DNA of 64,000 bases from Flavobacterium gelidicaeli (GCF_013294005.1 NZ_JABSNK010000001.1:186001-250000), one strand, 5' to 3'; counted from the stretch's first letter, positions 1-8,737 are shown. Made by a program: numbers and translations. Notes: a model not told the origin generated them from the sequence alone.

Positions 1-233
1 ACATCACTTTGTAAATCATCAGGCAAAGTATCACAAACAATTGCTTTAGCACCTAATGCTATTGCTTTTTGAATAAAATCATGCCCGTTAGAAACTGTTC
101 CTCTTATAGCTACAAAAACATCATTTAATTCTATTTTTCGAGAATCAAAATCCATTTTATTAATTGCAATATCCGTTGAACCGTTTACTGCATCAATTAC
201 TACTTTATATAATATATCTTTTAGTATAATCAC
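1..233 (-). CDS. murE: UDP-N-acetylmuramoyl-tripeptide synthetase MurE, N-terminal part (cut by window edge)
   Basis: Only the first 77 codons are present; the gene continues past position 1. The reading begins MIILKDILYKV and contains the FDSRK, DVFVAI and NGHDFI segments typical of the Mur-ligase N-terminal domain of MurE, which adds the third peptide residue to UDP-MurNAc-dipeptide in the cytoplasm. The start is a GTG at 233-231, chosen because it overlaps the stop of the preceding ftsI as GTGA, a translational-coupling arrangement, and because no ATG lies in frame nearby. It sits last of the visible dcw genes, in the usual order. The ATP-binding and C-terminal domains lie outside the window. 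Confidence 0.85.
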   Translation of the reverse strand, partial: MIILKDILYKVVIDAVNGSTDIAINKMDFDSRKIELNDVFVAIRGTVSNGHDFIQKAIALGAKAIVCDTLPDDLQSD

Positions 234-2233
234 AATAATTCCAGTGTTATAGTTGCTTTATTCATTCTCTCTTGATCAGCCACAAGTGCTTGCGACTTTA
301 CTCTCCCCATTCCTTTTGTTCTAACTGCAAAACCTAAGTTTTCTAGTAAAGCAATAGCATCCATTCCTGGCATCCCTTTTACATTAGGAATTCCGCTTTT
401 CTTTTTTTGCAGATTAGCGTAGTAAGCATTATAGTTATTTTCTTGTTTCGGGATTTTATTGTTCAAATTTTTTATTTCGTTAGTCGATGGAACATCTGTA
501 AAAATCTTTTGAGCAATTCTCTTGAAAACTGGTCCCGCAACACCTGCTCCATAAAAATCTCCTTTAGCAGTACTTGGTTTATGAACCACTACAATACAAG
601 AATATTTAGGATGATCTGCAGGAAAATAACCCACAAACGAAGAAGCGTAGTACATTTTAGTACCATCTCTTTTTCCGTAATTTACTTGAGCTGTACCCGT
701 TTTACCAGCCATAGAAAAATCTTTGGAATACAACTTAGACGCTGTCCCCTTTTTAACTACGTTAGCCAGCACTGCTTTTATTTTTTTTATTGTTTCAGGC
801 GAACAAACTCGCGGATTAATAACTTCTTTATCGATTTTTACAATAGTATTATTCCATTCTTTAATTTCTGAAATAAATTGAGGCTTTACCATCACACCGT
901 TATTAGCAACTGCATTATAAAATGTTAAGGTTTGCATTGGCGTAACAGATACTCCATAACCAAAAGCCATCCATGGCAGCGAGATATTACTCCAGCTTTT
1001 ATCGGTAGGTTGCGGAATATGAGGTCTTCCTTCTCCTTCAAAATCCATATGTAATTTCTTGTTTAGCCCCCAATCATTAACATGATCAACAAAACGAGAT
1101 GGATTGTCTTTGTAATTATTATAAACCGCTTGAACCATAACCGTATTTGACGATAACTCAAAACCTCTTGCTAAAGAAATTTTTCCATATCCTCCTTTAT
1201 GTGAATCACGCACTACTTTTCCTGAATAGCGAATCTCCCCTCCAAAGGTGTTATAAACCGTACTTGTATCTGCTACTTTGTCTTCAAGAATCGCCATTAA
1301 ATCTACAAGTTTAAAAGTAGATCCTGGTTCATGAGATTCGGCTACAGCATAATTTGTGGTTTCATAATAAGACCCATCATTTGCCCTTCCTAGATTTGCT
1401 ATAGCTTTTACTTGACCCGTTTCGGTTTCCATAACAACTACGCAACCATGATCAGCTTCATATTCTTCTAATTGTTTCAATAACGCATGATGCGCAATAT
1501 CCTGAATATAAACATCGATTGTAGAAATTACATCATAACCGTCCTGAGGATCCACTTCGTTCACATCACGAATAGGTTTCCATTGTCCTTTTGCAATTTT
1601 TTGTTTTAAAATCTTACCGTCTTTTCCATTCAAGTATTTTCTATAAGCCCATTCGATTCCTTTACCGTCAGAAGTACCATTTGAAAATTTTCTTTCGTAA
1701 CCAATAGTACGCTCCGCAATTTTCCCGATTGGATGTTCCCTAACCGTTTTTTGTTCCACTATAATCCCACCTTTATAAGCACCTAGTTTAAATAAAGGAA
1801 AGTTTTTAATTTTAATATAATCCGTATAACTCAAATTACGAGAAATCAAATAATACCTATTATTATTAGCACGTGCTTTACGCAGTTCGTTTTGATAATA
1901 ACTACTTGGTTTCGTTAAAACAGTTGCTAATGAATCGGCCAACGCACCTACATTTTTTTCAAATGTCTCTGCTTTTGGCGCTAGAGCATCAAAACGAATT
2001 TCATAATTAGGTATTGATGTAGCCAATAAACTCCCATCAGCCGAATAAATATTTCCTTTATTAGCTGGAATAACAAAATTCCTAACCGTTCTTTCCTTTG
2101 CTAATTTTCGATAATAATCACCATCAACCCATTGAATATTGGTCAACTTAACAGCAATACCAATTGCCATCAAAAAGATAGCAAAAGCAACAAGGTAGAT
2201 TCGGTATGATATGTATTTATCTTCTACTGCCAT
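230..2233 (-). CDS. ftsI: Division-specific penicillin-binding protein (FtsI/PBP3 type) with PASTA domain
   Basis: Septal peptidoglycan DD-transpeptidase anchored in the inner membrane. The 667-residue product has one N-terminal membrane helix (about residues 11-30), a dimerisation/pedestal region, and a transpeptidase domain with all three catalytic motifs: STFK at 305-308 (serine nucleophile), SSN at 361-363 and KTGT at 511-514. The last 50 residues (from about 616, GIPNVKGM onward) form one PASTA domain. The start overlaps the end of the ftsL-like gene by 10 bp, and its stop overlaps murE, so it is part of the mraZ-led operon. The length is normal for flavobacterial FtsI. Confidence 0.95.
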   Translation of the reverse strand: MAVEDKYISYRIYLVAFAIFLMAIGIAVKLTNIQWVDGDYYRKLAKERTVRNFVIPANKGNIYSADGSLLATSIPNYEIRFDALAPKAETFEKNVGALADSLATVLTKPSSYYQNELRKARANNNRYYLISRNLSYTDYIKIKNFPLFKLGAYKGGIIVEQKTVREHPIGKIAERTIGYERKFSNGTSDGKGIEWAYRKYLNGKDGKILKQKIAKGQWKPIRDVNEVDPQDGYDVISTIDVYIQDIAHHALLKQLEEYEADHGCVVVMETETGQVKAIANLGRANDGSYYETTNYAVAESHEPGSTFKLVDLMAILEDKVADTSTVYNTFGGEIRYSGKVVRDSHKGGYGKISLARGFELSSNTVMVQAVYNNYKDNPSRFVDHVNDWGLNKKLHMDFEGEGRPHIPQPTDKSWSNISLPWMAFGYGVSVTPMQTLTFYNAVANNGVMVKPQFISEIKEWNNTIVKIDKEVINPRVCSPETIKKIKAVLANVVKKGTASKLYSKDFSMAGKTGTAQVNYGKRDGTKMYYASSFVGYFPADHPKYSCIVVVHKPSTAKGDFYGAGVAGPVFKRIAQKIFTDVPSTNEIKNLNNKIPKQENNYNAYYANLQKKKSGIPNVKGMPGMDAIALLENLGFAVRTKGMGRVKSQALVADQERMNKATITLELL

Positions 2234-2571
2234 ATTTTTTTAAGAAAAGTCTTTTCTTCTTCTTTTTTTACTTTAATTTTTACTGGAGGAACTGATGATG
2301 GAAAAATATTTTTTTCTACCATTTTCTCTGACACTGTTGATTCTAACCTTAACTTCATTAGCTGAGAACGCCTATCAACAAACTCTGATCGCAACTCTTT
2401 TACTTCACTTGTCAACGCAGCAATTTTAAACACTTTTTGCTCATAGCGTTGTGTATTAGCAATCATAACAATAGCCAGAAGAATAATAAAAACAATAAAA
2501 CGCCAGTTCTTGATCGCGTCATCATCGATAAGAAACTTTGCTTTTAATATGCCATATATTCCCGTTTTCAT
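2224..2571 (-). CDS. ftsL: FtsL-like cell-division membrane protein
   Basis: A 115-residue bitopic protein: a cytoplasmic N-terminus, one hydrophobic helix (about residues 24-40) and a periplasmic segment rich in K, E, R and L (about 45-95) that looks coiled-coil. Size, topology and position between rsmH and ftsI match FtsL, which with FtsB/FtsQ activates the septal synthase. Primary sequence is poorly conserved in this family, so the call rests on topology and synteny. It starts 9 bp after the rsmH stop and overlaps ftsI by 10 bp, which suggests coupled translation. Confidence 0.8.
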   Translation of the reverse strand: MKTGIYGILKAKFLIDDDAIKNWRFIVFIILLAIVMIANTQRYEQKVFKIAALTSEVKELRSEFVDRRSQLMKLRLESTVSEKMVEKNIFPSSVPPVKIKVKKEEEKTFLKKIWQ

Positions 2572-2580
2572 AACTACTAA

Positions 2581-3489
2581 TTATTTTTTTTGGGCTATTC
2601 TTAGTTTTGCGCTACGTGCTCTATTATTTAATTTTATCTCGGCTGCATTAGGTATAATTAATTTACCAACCGTTTTAAAAGGAACAGAAAAATTACCAAA
2701 GAAATCTTTTTCTGGCTCTCCTTCAAACATTCCATTTTTCATGAATCTTTTTACCAATCTATCTTCTAATGAATGGTAAGAGATTACGCTTAATCTTCCT
2801 TCTGGTTTCAAAATCTCTAATGATTGCTCTAAAAATTCTTTTAACACATCCATCTCTTGATTCACTTCAATACGGATTGCCTGATATATTTGAGCTAATA
2901 TTTTATTCCTTACCTTCTCAGGTAAAAATTTAGCTAAAATATCCTTAAGCGCATCAGTAGTTTTAATAGGATGCACTTCTCTCGCTTCTACAATTGTTCT
3001 TGCTAAAGCAGGAGCGCTTTTTAACTCTCCGTAATCAAGAAACACCCTTTTAAGATTAACATCATCATATTCATTAACCACTTTATAAGCGTTTAAATCA
3101 TTTTTTTGACTCATTCTCATGTCTAACTCAGCGTCAAAACGAGTAGAAAAACCTCTTTCAGGAACATCAAATTGATGTGATGAAACACCTAAATCACCTA
3201 ATATTCCATCAACACTCTTTACACCGTTAAAGCGTAAAAAACGTTTTAAATGTCTAAAATTCTCATTTATTAATACAAAACGCTCGTCTTGTAAAGCATT
3301 TGCTAAAGCATCTTCATCTTGATCAAATGCAAACAATTTTCCGTCAGGACCTAACCTTTTTAAAATTTCTTTTGAGTGCCCACCTCCACCAAAGGTTACA
3401 TCTACATATATCCCATTAGGCTTAATTGCTAAGCCGTCAACTGATTCTTGAAGTAAAACTGGATTATGATATTCCATTGTCATCGTCAT
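2581..3489 (-). CDS. rsmH: 16S rRNA (cytosine1402-N4)-methyltransferase RsmH (MraW)
   Basis: Methylates N4 of C1402 in 16S rRNA using S-adenosylmethionine. The sequence shows EYHNPVLLQE at the N-terminus, the SAM-binding stretch VDVTFGGGGHS, the acidic FDQDEDA segment, GDLGVSSHQ and the late SYHSLEDR motif, all characteristic of RsmH; the 302-residue length is normal. Three in-frame ATGs occur at the start (MTMTMEYH; 3489, 3483, 3477). The third would give the usual MEYHNPV N-terminus. All overlap the end of mraZ, by 26 to 14 bp. Second gene of the dcw operon. Confidence 0.95.
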   Translation of the reverse strand: MTMTMEYHNPVLLQESVDGLAIKPNGIYVDVTFGGGGHSKEILKRLGPDGKLFAFDQDEDALANALQDERFVLINENFRHLKRFLRFNGVKSVDGILGDLGVSSHQFDVPERGFSTRFDAELDMRMSQKNDLNAYKVVNEYDDVNLKRVFLDYGELKSAPALARTIVEAREVHPIKTTDALKDILAKFLPEKVRNKILAQIYQAIRIEVNQEMDVLKEFLEQSLEILKPEGRLSVISYHSLEDRLVKRFMKNGMFEGEPEKDFFGNFSVPFKTVGKLIIPNAAEIKLNNRARSAKLRIAQKK

Positions 3490-3937
3490 TTAAATTTCCC
3501 ATTACATCTTCTGCTAAATCGGCAAAATCTACATCTTCACCGCTTATTGATTTCTCGTATAAATCTTTATCCCAGATTTCAACAATATTTACCGCCGATG
3601 AAAAAACAACATCCTTAGCAATACTTGCAAAAACCACTAAATCTTTAGGAACTAGCAACCTACCTAAAGAATCAATCTCAACCATTTTTACTCCAGCAGT
3701 AAAGCGACGAATAAAGTCATTGTTTTTCTTAACAAAGCGATTAAGTTTGTTGATTTTTTGCATCATTATATTCCATTCTTCCATAGGATACAACTCCAAA
3801 CAAGGTTGAAATACCGAACGCTTCAAGACAAATCCGTCTTGAAGTGAAAGCGCCAATTGCTTTTTAAGGGGTGCAGGTAGTAAAACCCTCCCTTTAGCAT
3901 CGACTTTACATTCGTATGTTCCAACTATTGAATTCAA
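3464..3937 (-). CDS. mraZ: Transcriptional regulator / division protein MraZ
   Basis: First gene of the dcw operon. The 157-residue protein carries two SpoVT-AbrB-type swapped-hairpin domains; the signature segments DAKGRVLLPAPLKK (about 14-27) and DSLGRLLVPKDL (about 89-100) are clear. In E. coli and Mycoplasma, MraZ binds direct repeats upstream of its own gene and controls the dcw operon. Such repeats are visible here at 3984-4028. The start gives the canonical MNSIVGTYECKVDAKGR N-terminus. The gene overlaps rsmH. Confidence 0.95.
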   Translation of the reverse strand: MNSIVGTYECKVDAKGRVLLPAPLKKQLALSLQDGFVLKRSVFQPCLELYPMEEWNIMMQKINKLNRFVKKNNDFIRRFTAGVKMVEIDSLGRLLVPKDLVVFASIAKDVVFSSAVNIVEIWDKDLYEKSISGEDVDFADLAEDVMGNLNDDDNGIS

Positions 3938-3963
3938 ATGAATAATTTATAAAATGATTTAAG

Positions 3964-3971
3964 CAAAAATA
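3964..3971 (-). promoter_or_regulatory. -7 element of the mraZ/dcw promoter
   Basis: Minus-strand TATTTTTG matches the Bacteroidota -7 consensus TAnnTTTG, 27 bp upstream of the mraZ ATG. No clear -33 TTG is visible; that region is occupied by the putative MraZ boxes, which would fit either activation or steric control. Confidence 0.5.
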
Positions 3972-3983
3972 TAAAAAATATTA

Positions 3984-4028
3984 CCACTATTTACCACTAT
4001 ATCCCACTTTGTTGATAAGTTTACCCAC
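3984..4028 (-). promoter_or_regulatory. Putative MraZ-box array (direct GTGG repeats)
   Basis: Read on the minus strand, GTGGT, GTGGT and GTGGG occur with exact 10-bp phasing (plus-strand CCAC at 3984, 3994 and 4004), and a fourth GTGGG lies 21 bp further out (4025). This resembles the published TGGGN repeats with 5-nt spacers bound by E. coli MraZ. The array lies 47-91 bp upstream of mraZ, just upstream of its -7 element. Confidence 0.65.
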
Positions 4029-4289
4029 TTTAAGCCCGAACCCCTTAATTTTTAGACAATCAGACTGTTAACTACTCTTGTAAATAGCTGTAAGAATATT
4101 CACAGCGTCGAAAAAGCGACTAAATTATCTGCAAGAATTTAACGCCAAAGTCTCATTATTTATAATCTACTGCTTCCAAAAATCATTCGAAAATTCAAAA
4201 ACCAACACCCATTAAAATAAAAATTGACATTAAGTAAAATTATCTTCTTAAAAAGAGTTAGCAAAAATTCATTTTAAGCTATTAAATCC

Positions 4290-4297
4290 TATATTTG
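4290..4297 (+). promoter_or_regulatory. -7 element for the alpha/beta hydrolase gene
   Basis: TATATTTG, an exact match to TAnnTTTG, ends 28 bp before the ATG at 4326. No strong -33 element is visible. Confidence 0.5.
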
Positions 4298-4325
4298 TCA
4301 AAATTGAAAATTCGCATTTAATAAC

Positions 4326-5090
4326 ATGGAAAAGAACTATAAAAAAGAAGGTAAATACAGCTATTATGAAGCTGGAGAAGGAACGCCTATTGTAATTTTA
4401 CACGGTCTGATGGGAGGACTTAGTAATTTTGACGCTGTTGCTAGTTACTTTTCTGAAAAAGGGTATAAAATAGTTATTCCAGACTTACCAATTTACACCC
4501 AGAATATCTTAAAAACCAATGTTAAAAGTTTCGCTAAATACGTAAAAGACTTCATTACTTTTAAAGGATTTGATCGTGTAATACTTTTAGGAAATTCATT
4601 GGGAGGACACATTGCTTTATACCATACAAAAATGTACCCTGAAAAGGTTGCAGGACTAGTAATTACTGGTAGTTCAGGACTATACGAAAGCGCAATGGGA
4701 GATAGTTATCCTAAAAGAGGAGATTACGAATATATTAAGAAAAAAGCTGAAGATGTTTTTTATGATCCAAAAATTGCCACGCCTGAACTTATTGATGAAG
4801 TTTATGCTACAGTAAATGATCGTATAAAATTAATCAAGACACTTACAATCGCCAAAAGTGCTATTCGCCATAATATGGCAAAGGACCTTCCTAATATGAA
4901 TGTAGAAACTTGCATCATCTGGGGGAAAAACGATAAAGTAACACCACCTGACGTAGCCGAAGAATTCAATAAATTATTACCGCATTCTACTTTATATTGG
5001 ATAGATAAATGTGGTCATGCTGCAATGATGGAACAACCTGAGGAATTTAATCGCGCTCTTGAAGAATGGTTAATCAAATCAAAGCTATAA
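4326..5090 (+). CDS. Alpha/beta-fold hydrolase
   Basis: A 254-residue cytoplasmic hydrolase with no signal peptide. It has the oxyanion-loop motif HGLMGG (26-31), the nucleophile elbow GNSLGG with Ser91, an acid at Asp203 in WGKNDKV, and the catalytic His231 in CGHAAMMEQP, so the triad is complete. The substrate cannot be read from the sequence; relatives include esterases, lipases and haloperoxidase-like enzymes. The gene lies 40 bp upstream of engB in the same direction, and the two may be co-transcribed from the TATATTTG promoter. Confidence 0.85.
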   Translation: MEKNYKKEGKYSYYEAGEGTPIVILHGLMGGLSNFDAVASYFSEKGYKIVIPDLPIYTQNILKTNVKSFAKYVKDFITFKGFDRVILLGNSLGGHIALYHTKMYPEKVAGLVITGSSGLYESAMGDSYPKRGDYEYIKKKAEDVFYDPKIATPELIDEVYATVNDRIKLIKTLTIAKSAIRHNMAKDLPNMNVETCIIWGKNDKVTPPDVAEEFNKLLPHSTLYWIDKCGHAAMMEQPEEFNRALEEWLIKSKL

Positions 5091-5130
5091 GCACTTTCTA
5101 TAAAAAAGAAAGCCCTTAAAAAATAAAATT

Positions 5131-5751
5131 ATGAAAATTAATACTGCCGAATTTATAATAAGCAATTCCGATGTTTCAAAATGCCCTAAGGATTTTTTGC
5201 CAGAATATGCATTTATAGGTAGATCAAACGTTGGGAAGTCATCATTAATAAATATGATAACCAACCAAAAGAAACTAGCTAAAACATCTGGTAGACCTGG
5301 GAAAACCCAATTAATCAATCACTTTTTAATCAACAACAATTGGTTTTTAGTAGATTTACCTGGTTATGGTTACGCAAAAGTTTCTAAAAAAACTAAATCC
5401 GTTTTCCAACAGTTTATCACTGATTATTTTGAGACTAGAGAACAGCTTGTTTGCGCATTTGTTTTAATTGATATTCGCCATGAAGCCCAAGCAATAGACA
5501 TTGAATTCATGTCCTATATGGGAGAAAGCGAAATTCCGTTTTGTATCATATTTACAAAAGCTGATAAGATTAGTAAAGTAAAAATTGACTCGCACATTGC
5601 TTCATACAAAAAGAATATGTTTGCTAATAACTGGGCTGAGATGCCGCATTATTTTGTGACTTCAGCAACTGAATCTCTTGGTAAAGAAGAATTACTTGGT
5701 TATATTGATGAAGTAAACCAAGAAGTTTTTAAGAACAACAATCAATTCTAG
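5131..5751 (+). CDS. engB: Ribosome biogenesis GTPase YsxC/EngB
   Basis: An essential-type TRAFAC GTPase needed for large ribosomal subunit assembly. The motifs are in order: P-loop GRSNVGKSS at 30-38, a switch-I threonine region after TSGRPGKTQ, DLPGYG (G3) at 75-80, and TKAD (G4) at 142-145. Length 206 is normal for EngB. The next gene, a lipoprotein, follows 19 bp downstream. Confidence 0.95.
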   Translation: MKINTAEFIISNSDVSKCPKDFLPEYAFIGRSNVGKSSLINMITNQKKLAKTSGRPGKTQLINHFLINNNWFLVDLPGYGYAKVSKKTKSVFQQFITDYFETREQLVCAFVLIDIRHEAQAIDIEFMSYMGESEIPFCIIFTKADKISKVKIDSHIASYKKNMFANNWAEMPHYFVTSATESLGKEELLGYIDEVNQEVFKNNNQF

Positions 5752-5770
5752 CAAACTTACCATACCATAT

Positions 5771-6409
5771 ATGAAGAAAACTATTATCACTATTATTAAA
5801 CTATTAGTTATAATAGTTTTTTTTGCTTCATGCAAAAGTAAAACCTACTTATTGACCAATAACGATTACACAACAGGTGTAGATTTTACTAAAGGCAAAT
5901 GGCTTTTAAACTATTTAGACTACCCAGCATACAAGAACAACAAACTCAAAACTACTACTACCTCATTTTTTAACGAACAATTAAACGATCGTTACTTTTA
6001 CAGAGAAACCAGTAGCGAATTATTAATTCCGCAACAGATACCTCTAAACCCCAGCAAACAAAAGCTGAGAGAGTTAAAAACAGGAACTGGATTTGATTAT
6101 TTCATAAACATTAATTCCAAAAAAAATAAAGATGAATTAAACGGTCTAGCATTGTATGAGGACGAAAATTCAGAGGGGAAAAATCAAAGCGAAGTAACAA
6201 TAGAAATCTACGATTTAAACTTACAAGAAATCATATACAAACAAAAAGCAATAGGCACCGATCATGCAAAACAAGAAAAATTGCCATGGGATCAAAAATC
6301 TAGAAAACTCATTGACAACATCAATTTTCATAGTAGCACCAATAAATTAATGCTTGGTTCATTAAAAAAAGTACTTAAGGATTTAAAAAATAAATCTATT
6401 AAAAACTAA
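5771..6409 (+). CDS. Predicted lipoprotein of unknown function
   Basis: 212 residues with a type II signal peptide: hydrophobic residues 3-18, then the lipobox FFASC with Cys21 followed by KSK, so it is probably anchored in an outer or inner membrane. The remainder is lysine- and asparagine-rich with no catalytic motif I recognise. It probably ends the hydrolase-engB-lipoprotein transcript; a strong hairpin terminator begins just before its stop codon. Confidence 0.6.
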   Translation: MKKTIITIIKLLVIIVFFASCKSKTYLLTNNDYTTGVDFTKGKWLLNYLDYPAYKNNKLKTTTTSFFNEQLNDRYFYRETSSELLIPQQIPLNPSKQKLRELKTGTGFDYFININSKKNKDELNGLALYEDENSEGKNQSEVTIEIYDLNLQEIIYKQKAIGTDHAKQEKLPWDQKSRKLIDNINFHSSTNKLMLGSLKKVLKDLKNKSIKN

Positions 6410-6440
6410 AAGAGATTGCCTCTTCAGACAATCTCTTTTT
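6408..6440. terminator. Bidirectional terminator between the lipoprotein gene and gldC
   Basis: Inverted repeat AAAAGAGATTG (6408-6418) / CAATCTCTTTT (6429-6439) with a 10-nt loop. It is flanked by A and T tracts and so can serve both converging transcripts. Confidence 0.85.
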
Positions 6441-6445
6441 ATTTA

Positions 6446-6784
6446 TTACTTAGAAGTTAATTCTAGCTTTTCAGCAAAATACTCACAAAAATCTTTCATG
6501 GTATCTGCCATTTTCTCATCACCAGTTGCTCTATGAAATGTATCTGCCATTGCCACTAATGTTTGATGAAAGAAAATCTTCATCTCATCAACCGGCATTT
6601 CTTTTGTCCACAAATCAATACGCATACTCTCTTTAGCTTTGCTATCCCAAACAGACAGCATAATCGCCTTTGCTTCTTCCAGCGCTACACCACCATCTTT
6701 AGCGGACCATAATAATTTTTCTGGCACACGGTTTTCATCTAATTCTACTAGAAATTTAATTTCTGATCTATTTTTATCCGACAT
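6446..6784 (-). CDS. gldC: Gliding motility protein GldC
   Basis: A 112-residue soluble protein matching GldC, with the conserved EIKFLVELDENRVPEKL start, WSAKDGG and the FHRATGD and MADTMKDFCEYFAE segments near the end. GldC assists the essential gliding lipoprotein GldB in Flavobacterium; its mutants glide poorly rather than not at all. Its start codon shares one base with the gldB stop (TAATG), so the pair is translationally coupled. Confidence 0.92.
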   Translation of the reverse strand: MSDKNRSEIKFLVELDENRVPEKLLWSAKDGGVALEEAKAIMLSVWDSKAKESMRIDLWTKEMPVDEMKIFFHQTLVAMADTFHRATGDEKMADTMKDFCEYFAEKLELTSK

Positions 6785-7740
6785 TACTTTTTAGGTTTAT
6801 ATTTTGATTTTTCAAATATTTCTTTTGCATTTAACTCTAACAATTGCTGCAAAGATACTTCATTGTTTTCCATATACGAGCGCACAATTTGCCAACCGAT
6901 CCAGGCACCTACCTGTCCTGGTGATTCATTATCTATTTCCAAATAAAATTTAGAAAAAGGAGCTGGACCAACAAATCTGGAAGTTAGCTTTTGGTCATCG
7001 CTATATAGCATTTGTTTTTCAATAAAATAACGCCACATATAATTCTCATTTTCCTCACACCATTTAATTTGTTCTGGAGTATAGCCTATTTTATCGGCAT
7101 CACTATATTCAGGAAGCAATAAATCTTTTAAGTACAGTTCCTTTCCAGCAGTAACCATTCTTGATAAAAAGTTCTTACTAACATCAGGAGTAATTTTTCT
7201 TTTAGAAAAACTAGACACCACATCTGCCATGATTTGCTTTTCCTCAAAGTTTTGCTTAATGTAATTAGGGAACTCATAAAAACGATGCTCTTTACCTAAA
7301 TACATTTCGAGAGAAACGATTACTAAACTATCTGCATAGATTGCTTTGTTAGTATAATCCATTTCCGAAATGATTGTGATTAGCTTAGGCGTCTTCGTTT
7401 TTGGAAAATAATACTTAAGATGTTGTACAAGTGCTGTTAAATCAGTTTTGACTGGATCAATAACACTATACTTCTTTTGAACCTCACCATATAATTCTCT
7501 CCACTGAGAATTACTCATTTTTTCTAACCAAATTTGGTCGTCATTTCCAGCTGGAAAGAAATAAGGAAACTCTTTTTTTATTTTTCCAAGATCTTCTGGT
7601 GCTGTTTCAAAAAATATTTTATCAAAACGGGTTACCTTAATATCAACTGGAATTTCCCTAATTTCTCTTTCAATCCTATCTTTTTTACCGCAACTCACAA
7701 AAAACCAGCATAGAAGTATGCTATAAACGTATATTTTCAT
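6784..7740 (-). CDS. gldB: Gliding motility lipoprotein GldB
   Basis: A 318-residue lipoprotein (hydrophobic leader, lipobox FFVSC, Cys17) with the GldB features DIKVTRFDKIFF, FFPAGNDD and GQVGAWIGWQIVRSYME near the C-terminus. GldB is essential for gliding and functionally linked to the type IX secretion machinery of Bacteroidota. It is transcribed divergently from nadE, the same neighbour as in known Flavobacterium loci. Promoter element TATATTTG lies at 7806-7813 (minus). Confidence 0.92.
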   Translation of the reverse strand: MKIYVYSILLCWFFVSCGKKDRIEREIREIPVDIKVTRFDKIFFETAPEDLGKIKKEFPYFFPAGNDDQIWLEKMSNSQWRELYGEVQKKYSVIDPVKTDLTALVQHLKYYFPKTKTPKLITIISEMDYTNKAIYADSLVIVSLEMYLGKEHRFYEFPNYIKQNFEEKQIMADVVSSFSKRKITPDVSKNFLSRMVTAGKELYLKDLLLPEYSDADKIGYTPEQIKWCEENENYMWRYFIEKQMLYSDDQKLTSRFVGPAPFSKFYLEIDNESPGQVGAWIGWQIVRSYMENNEVSLQQLLELNAKEIFEKSKYKPKK

Positions 7741-7751
7741 TTTTTTTTAAT

Positions 7752-7759
7752 TAAATTTG
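7752..7759 (+). promoter_or_regulatory. -7 element for nadE
   Basis: TAAATTTG matches TAnnTTTG and lies about 83 bp upstream of the nadE ATG. It is only 11 bp from the gldB start, so transcripts of the two divergent genes would overlap at their 5' ends. Confidence 0.45.
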
Positions 7760-7805
7760 CACCTGAAATACCACTCAAAAACAAAATCCTACTATTATCA
7801 CCGTG

Positions 7806-7813
7806 CAAATATA
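7806..7813 (-). promoter_or_regulatory. -7 element for gldB-gldC
   Basis: Minus-strand TATATTTG, an exact consensus match, 65 bp upstream of the gldB start. It would give a 5' leader of about 60 nt. Confidence 0.5.
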
Positions 7814-7842
7814 CATTGCTCGTTTTTAAAAGTTAAACTATT

Positions 7843-8646
7843 ATGATTAAAAAAAATACTATTCAAATTGAAAGAGTAAATACTCATATTGTAAACTGGC
7901 TGAAAGATTATGCCAAAAACGCGAATGTAAATGGATTTGTTGTAGGCATCTCTGGCGGAATTGATTCTGCCGTTACCTCAACACTTTGCGCACAAACAGG
8001 TTTAAAAGTTTTATGTGTAGAAATGCCCATACACCAACATGCCAGTCATGTTAGTAGAGGAAAAGAACACATTGAACAATTAAAAAACAGATTTCCTAAT
8101 GTTTCTAACACCATAGCAGACTTAACTGCTAGTTTTGAAACATTTAAAAAAGAGGTTCCCACAGAAGGTATAGACGAACACAAACTCAATCTAACTCTTG
8201 CTAACACTAGAGCTCGATTGCGTATGACTACTTTATATTATTTTGCAGGAATACACGGTCTACTGGTTGCTGGTACTGGAAACAAAGTTGAAGACTTCGG
8301 TGTAGGTTTCTACACTAAATACGGTGATGGAGGCGTTGATTTAAGCCCTATTGCCGATTTAATGAAGTCGGAAGTATTTGCTTTAGGTGCGTACCTAGAA
8401 GTTCCTGAATCAGTATTGAATGCAACTCCTTCAGATGGCTTGTTTGGAGATGAGAAATCTGATGAAGAGCAATTAGGTGCTAGTTATGATGAGTTAGAGT
8501 GGGCAATGTTACAAGATGAAAAAGGAGGATCAAATGAAGGTTTTACAGCGCGCGAGCAAGTTGTTTATTCTATCTACAAGAGATTAAACAAAGTAAACCA
8601 ACATAAGATGAACCCGATACCAGTTTGCTTAATTAACATAAGTTAA
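7843..8646 (+). CDS. nadE: Ammonia-dependent NAD+ synthetase NadE
   Basis: Converts deamido-NAD to NAD+ using ATP and ammonia, the last step of NAD synthesis. The PP-loop SGGIDS is at 37-42; GTGNKVEDFGVGFYTKYGDGGVD-like substrate loops are present and read normally, with NLTLANTRARLRM upstream of them. At 267 residues it lacks the N-terminal glutaminase domain of long NadE forms. It is divergent from gldB. Confidence 0.93.
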   Translation: MIKKNTIQIERVNTHIVNWLKDYAKNANVNGFVVGISGGIDSAVTSTLCAQTGLKVLCVEMPIHQHASHVSRGKEHIEQLKNRFPNVSNTIADLTASFETFKKEVPTEGIDEHKLNLTLANTRARLRMTTLYYFAGIHGLLVAGTGNKVEDFGVGFYTKYGDGGVDLSPIADLMKSEVFALGAYLEVPESVLNATPSDGLFGDEKSDEEQLGASYDELEWAMLQDEKGGSNEGFTAREQVVYSIYKRLNKVNQHKMNPIPVCLINIS

Positions 8647-8737
8647 CAGTATTTTTACCTTGGAATATTGTATTTCACACTTTTTTTAACTAAATTTAAT
8701 CAATTATTACACAGACAACTCTTAAAAAAATGAAATT

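Larger units (their letters stand above)
3938..4325. other. Divergent intergenic region between mraZ and an alpha/beta hydrolase gene
   Basis: 388 bases without a convincing gene. It holds the minus-strand mraZ promoter element, four CCAC direct repeats that look like MraZ boxes, and a plus-strand TATATTTG element for the hydrolase. Roughly 4035-4285 shows nothing I can assign. Confidence 0.6.

Noticed and set aside
407..871. 154-codon frame on the plus strand
   Set aside because: Lies antisense to ftsI, which has all catalytic motifs; the frame has no protein-like character.
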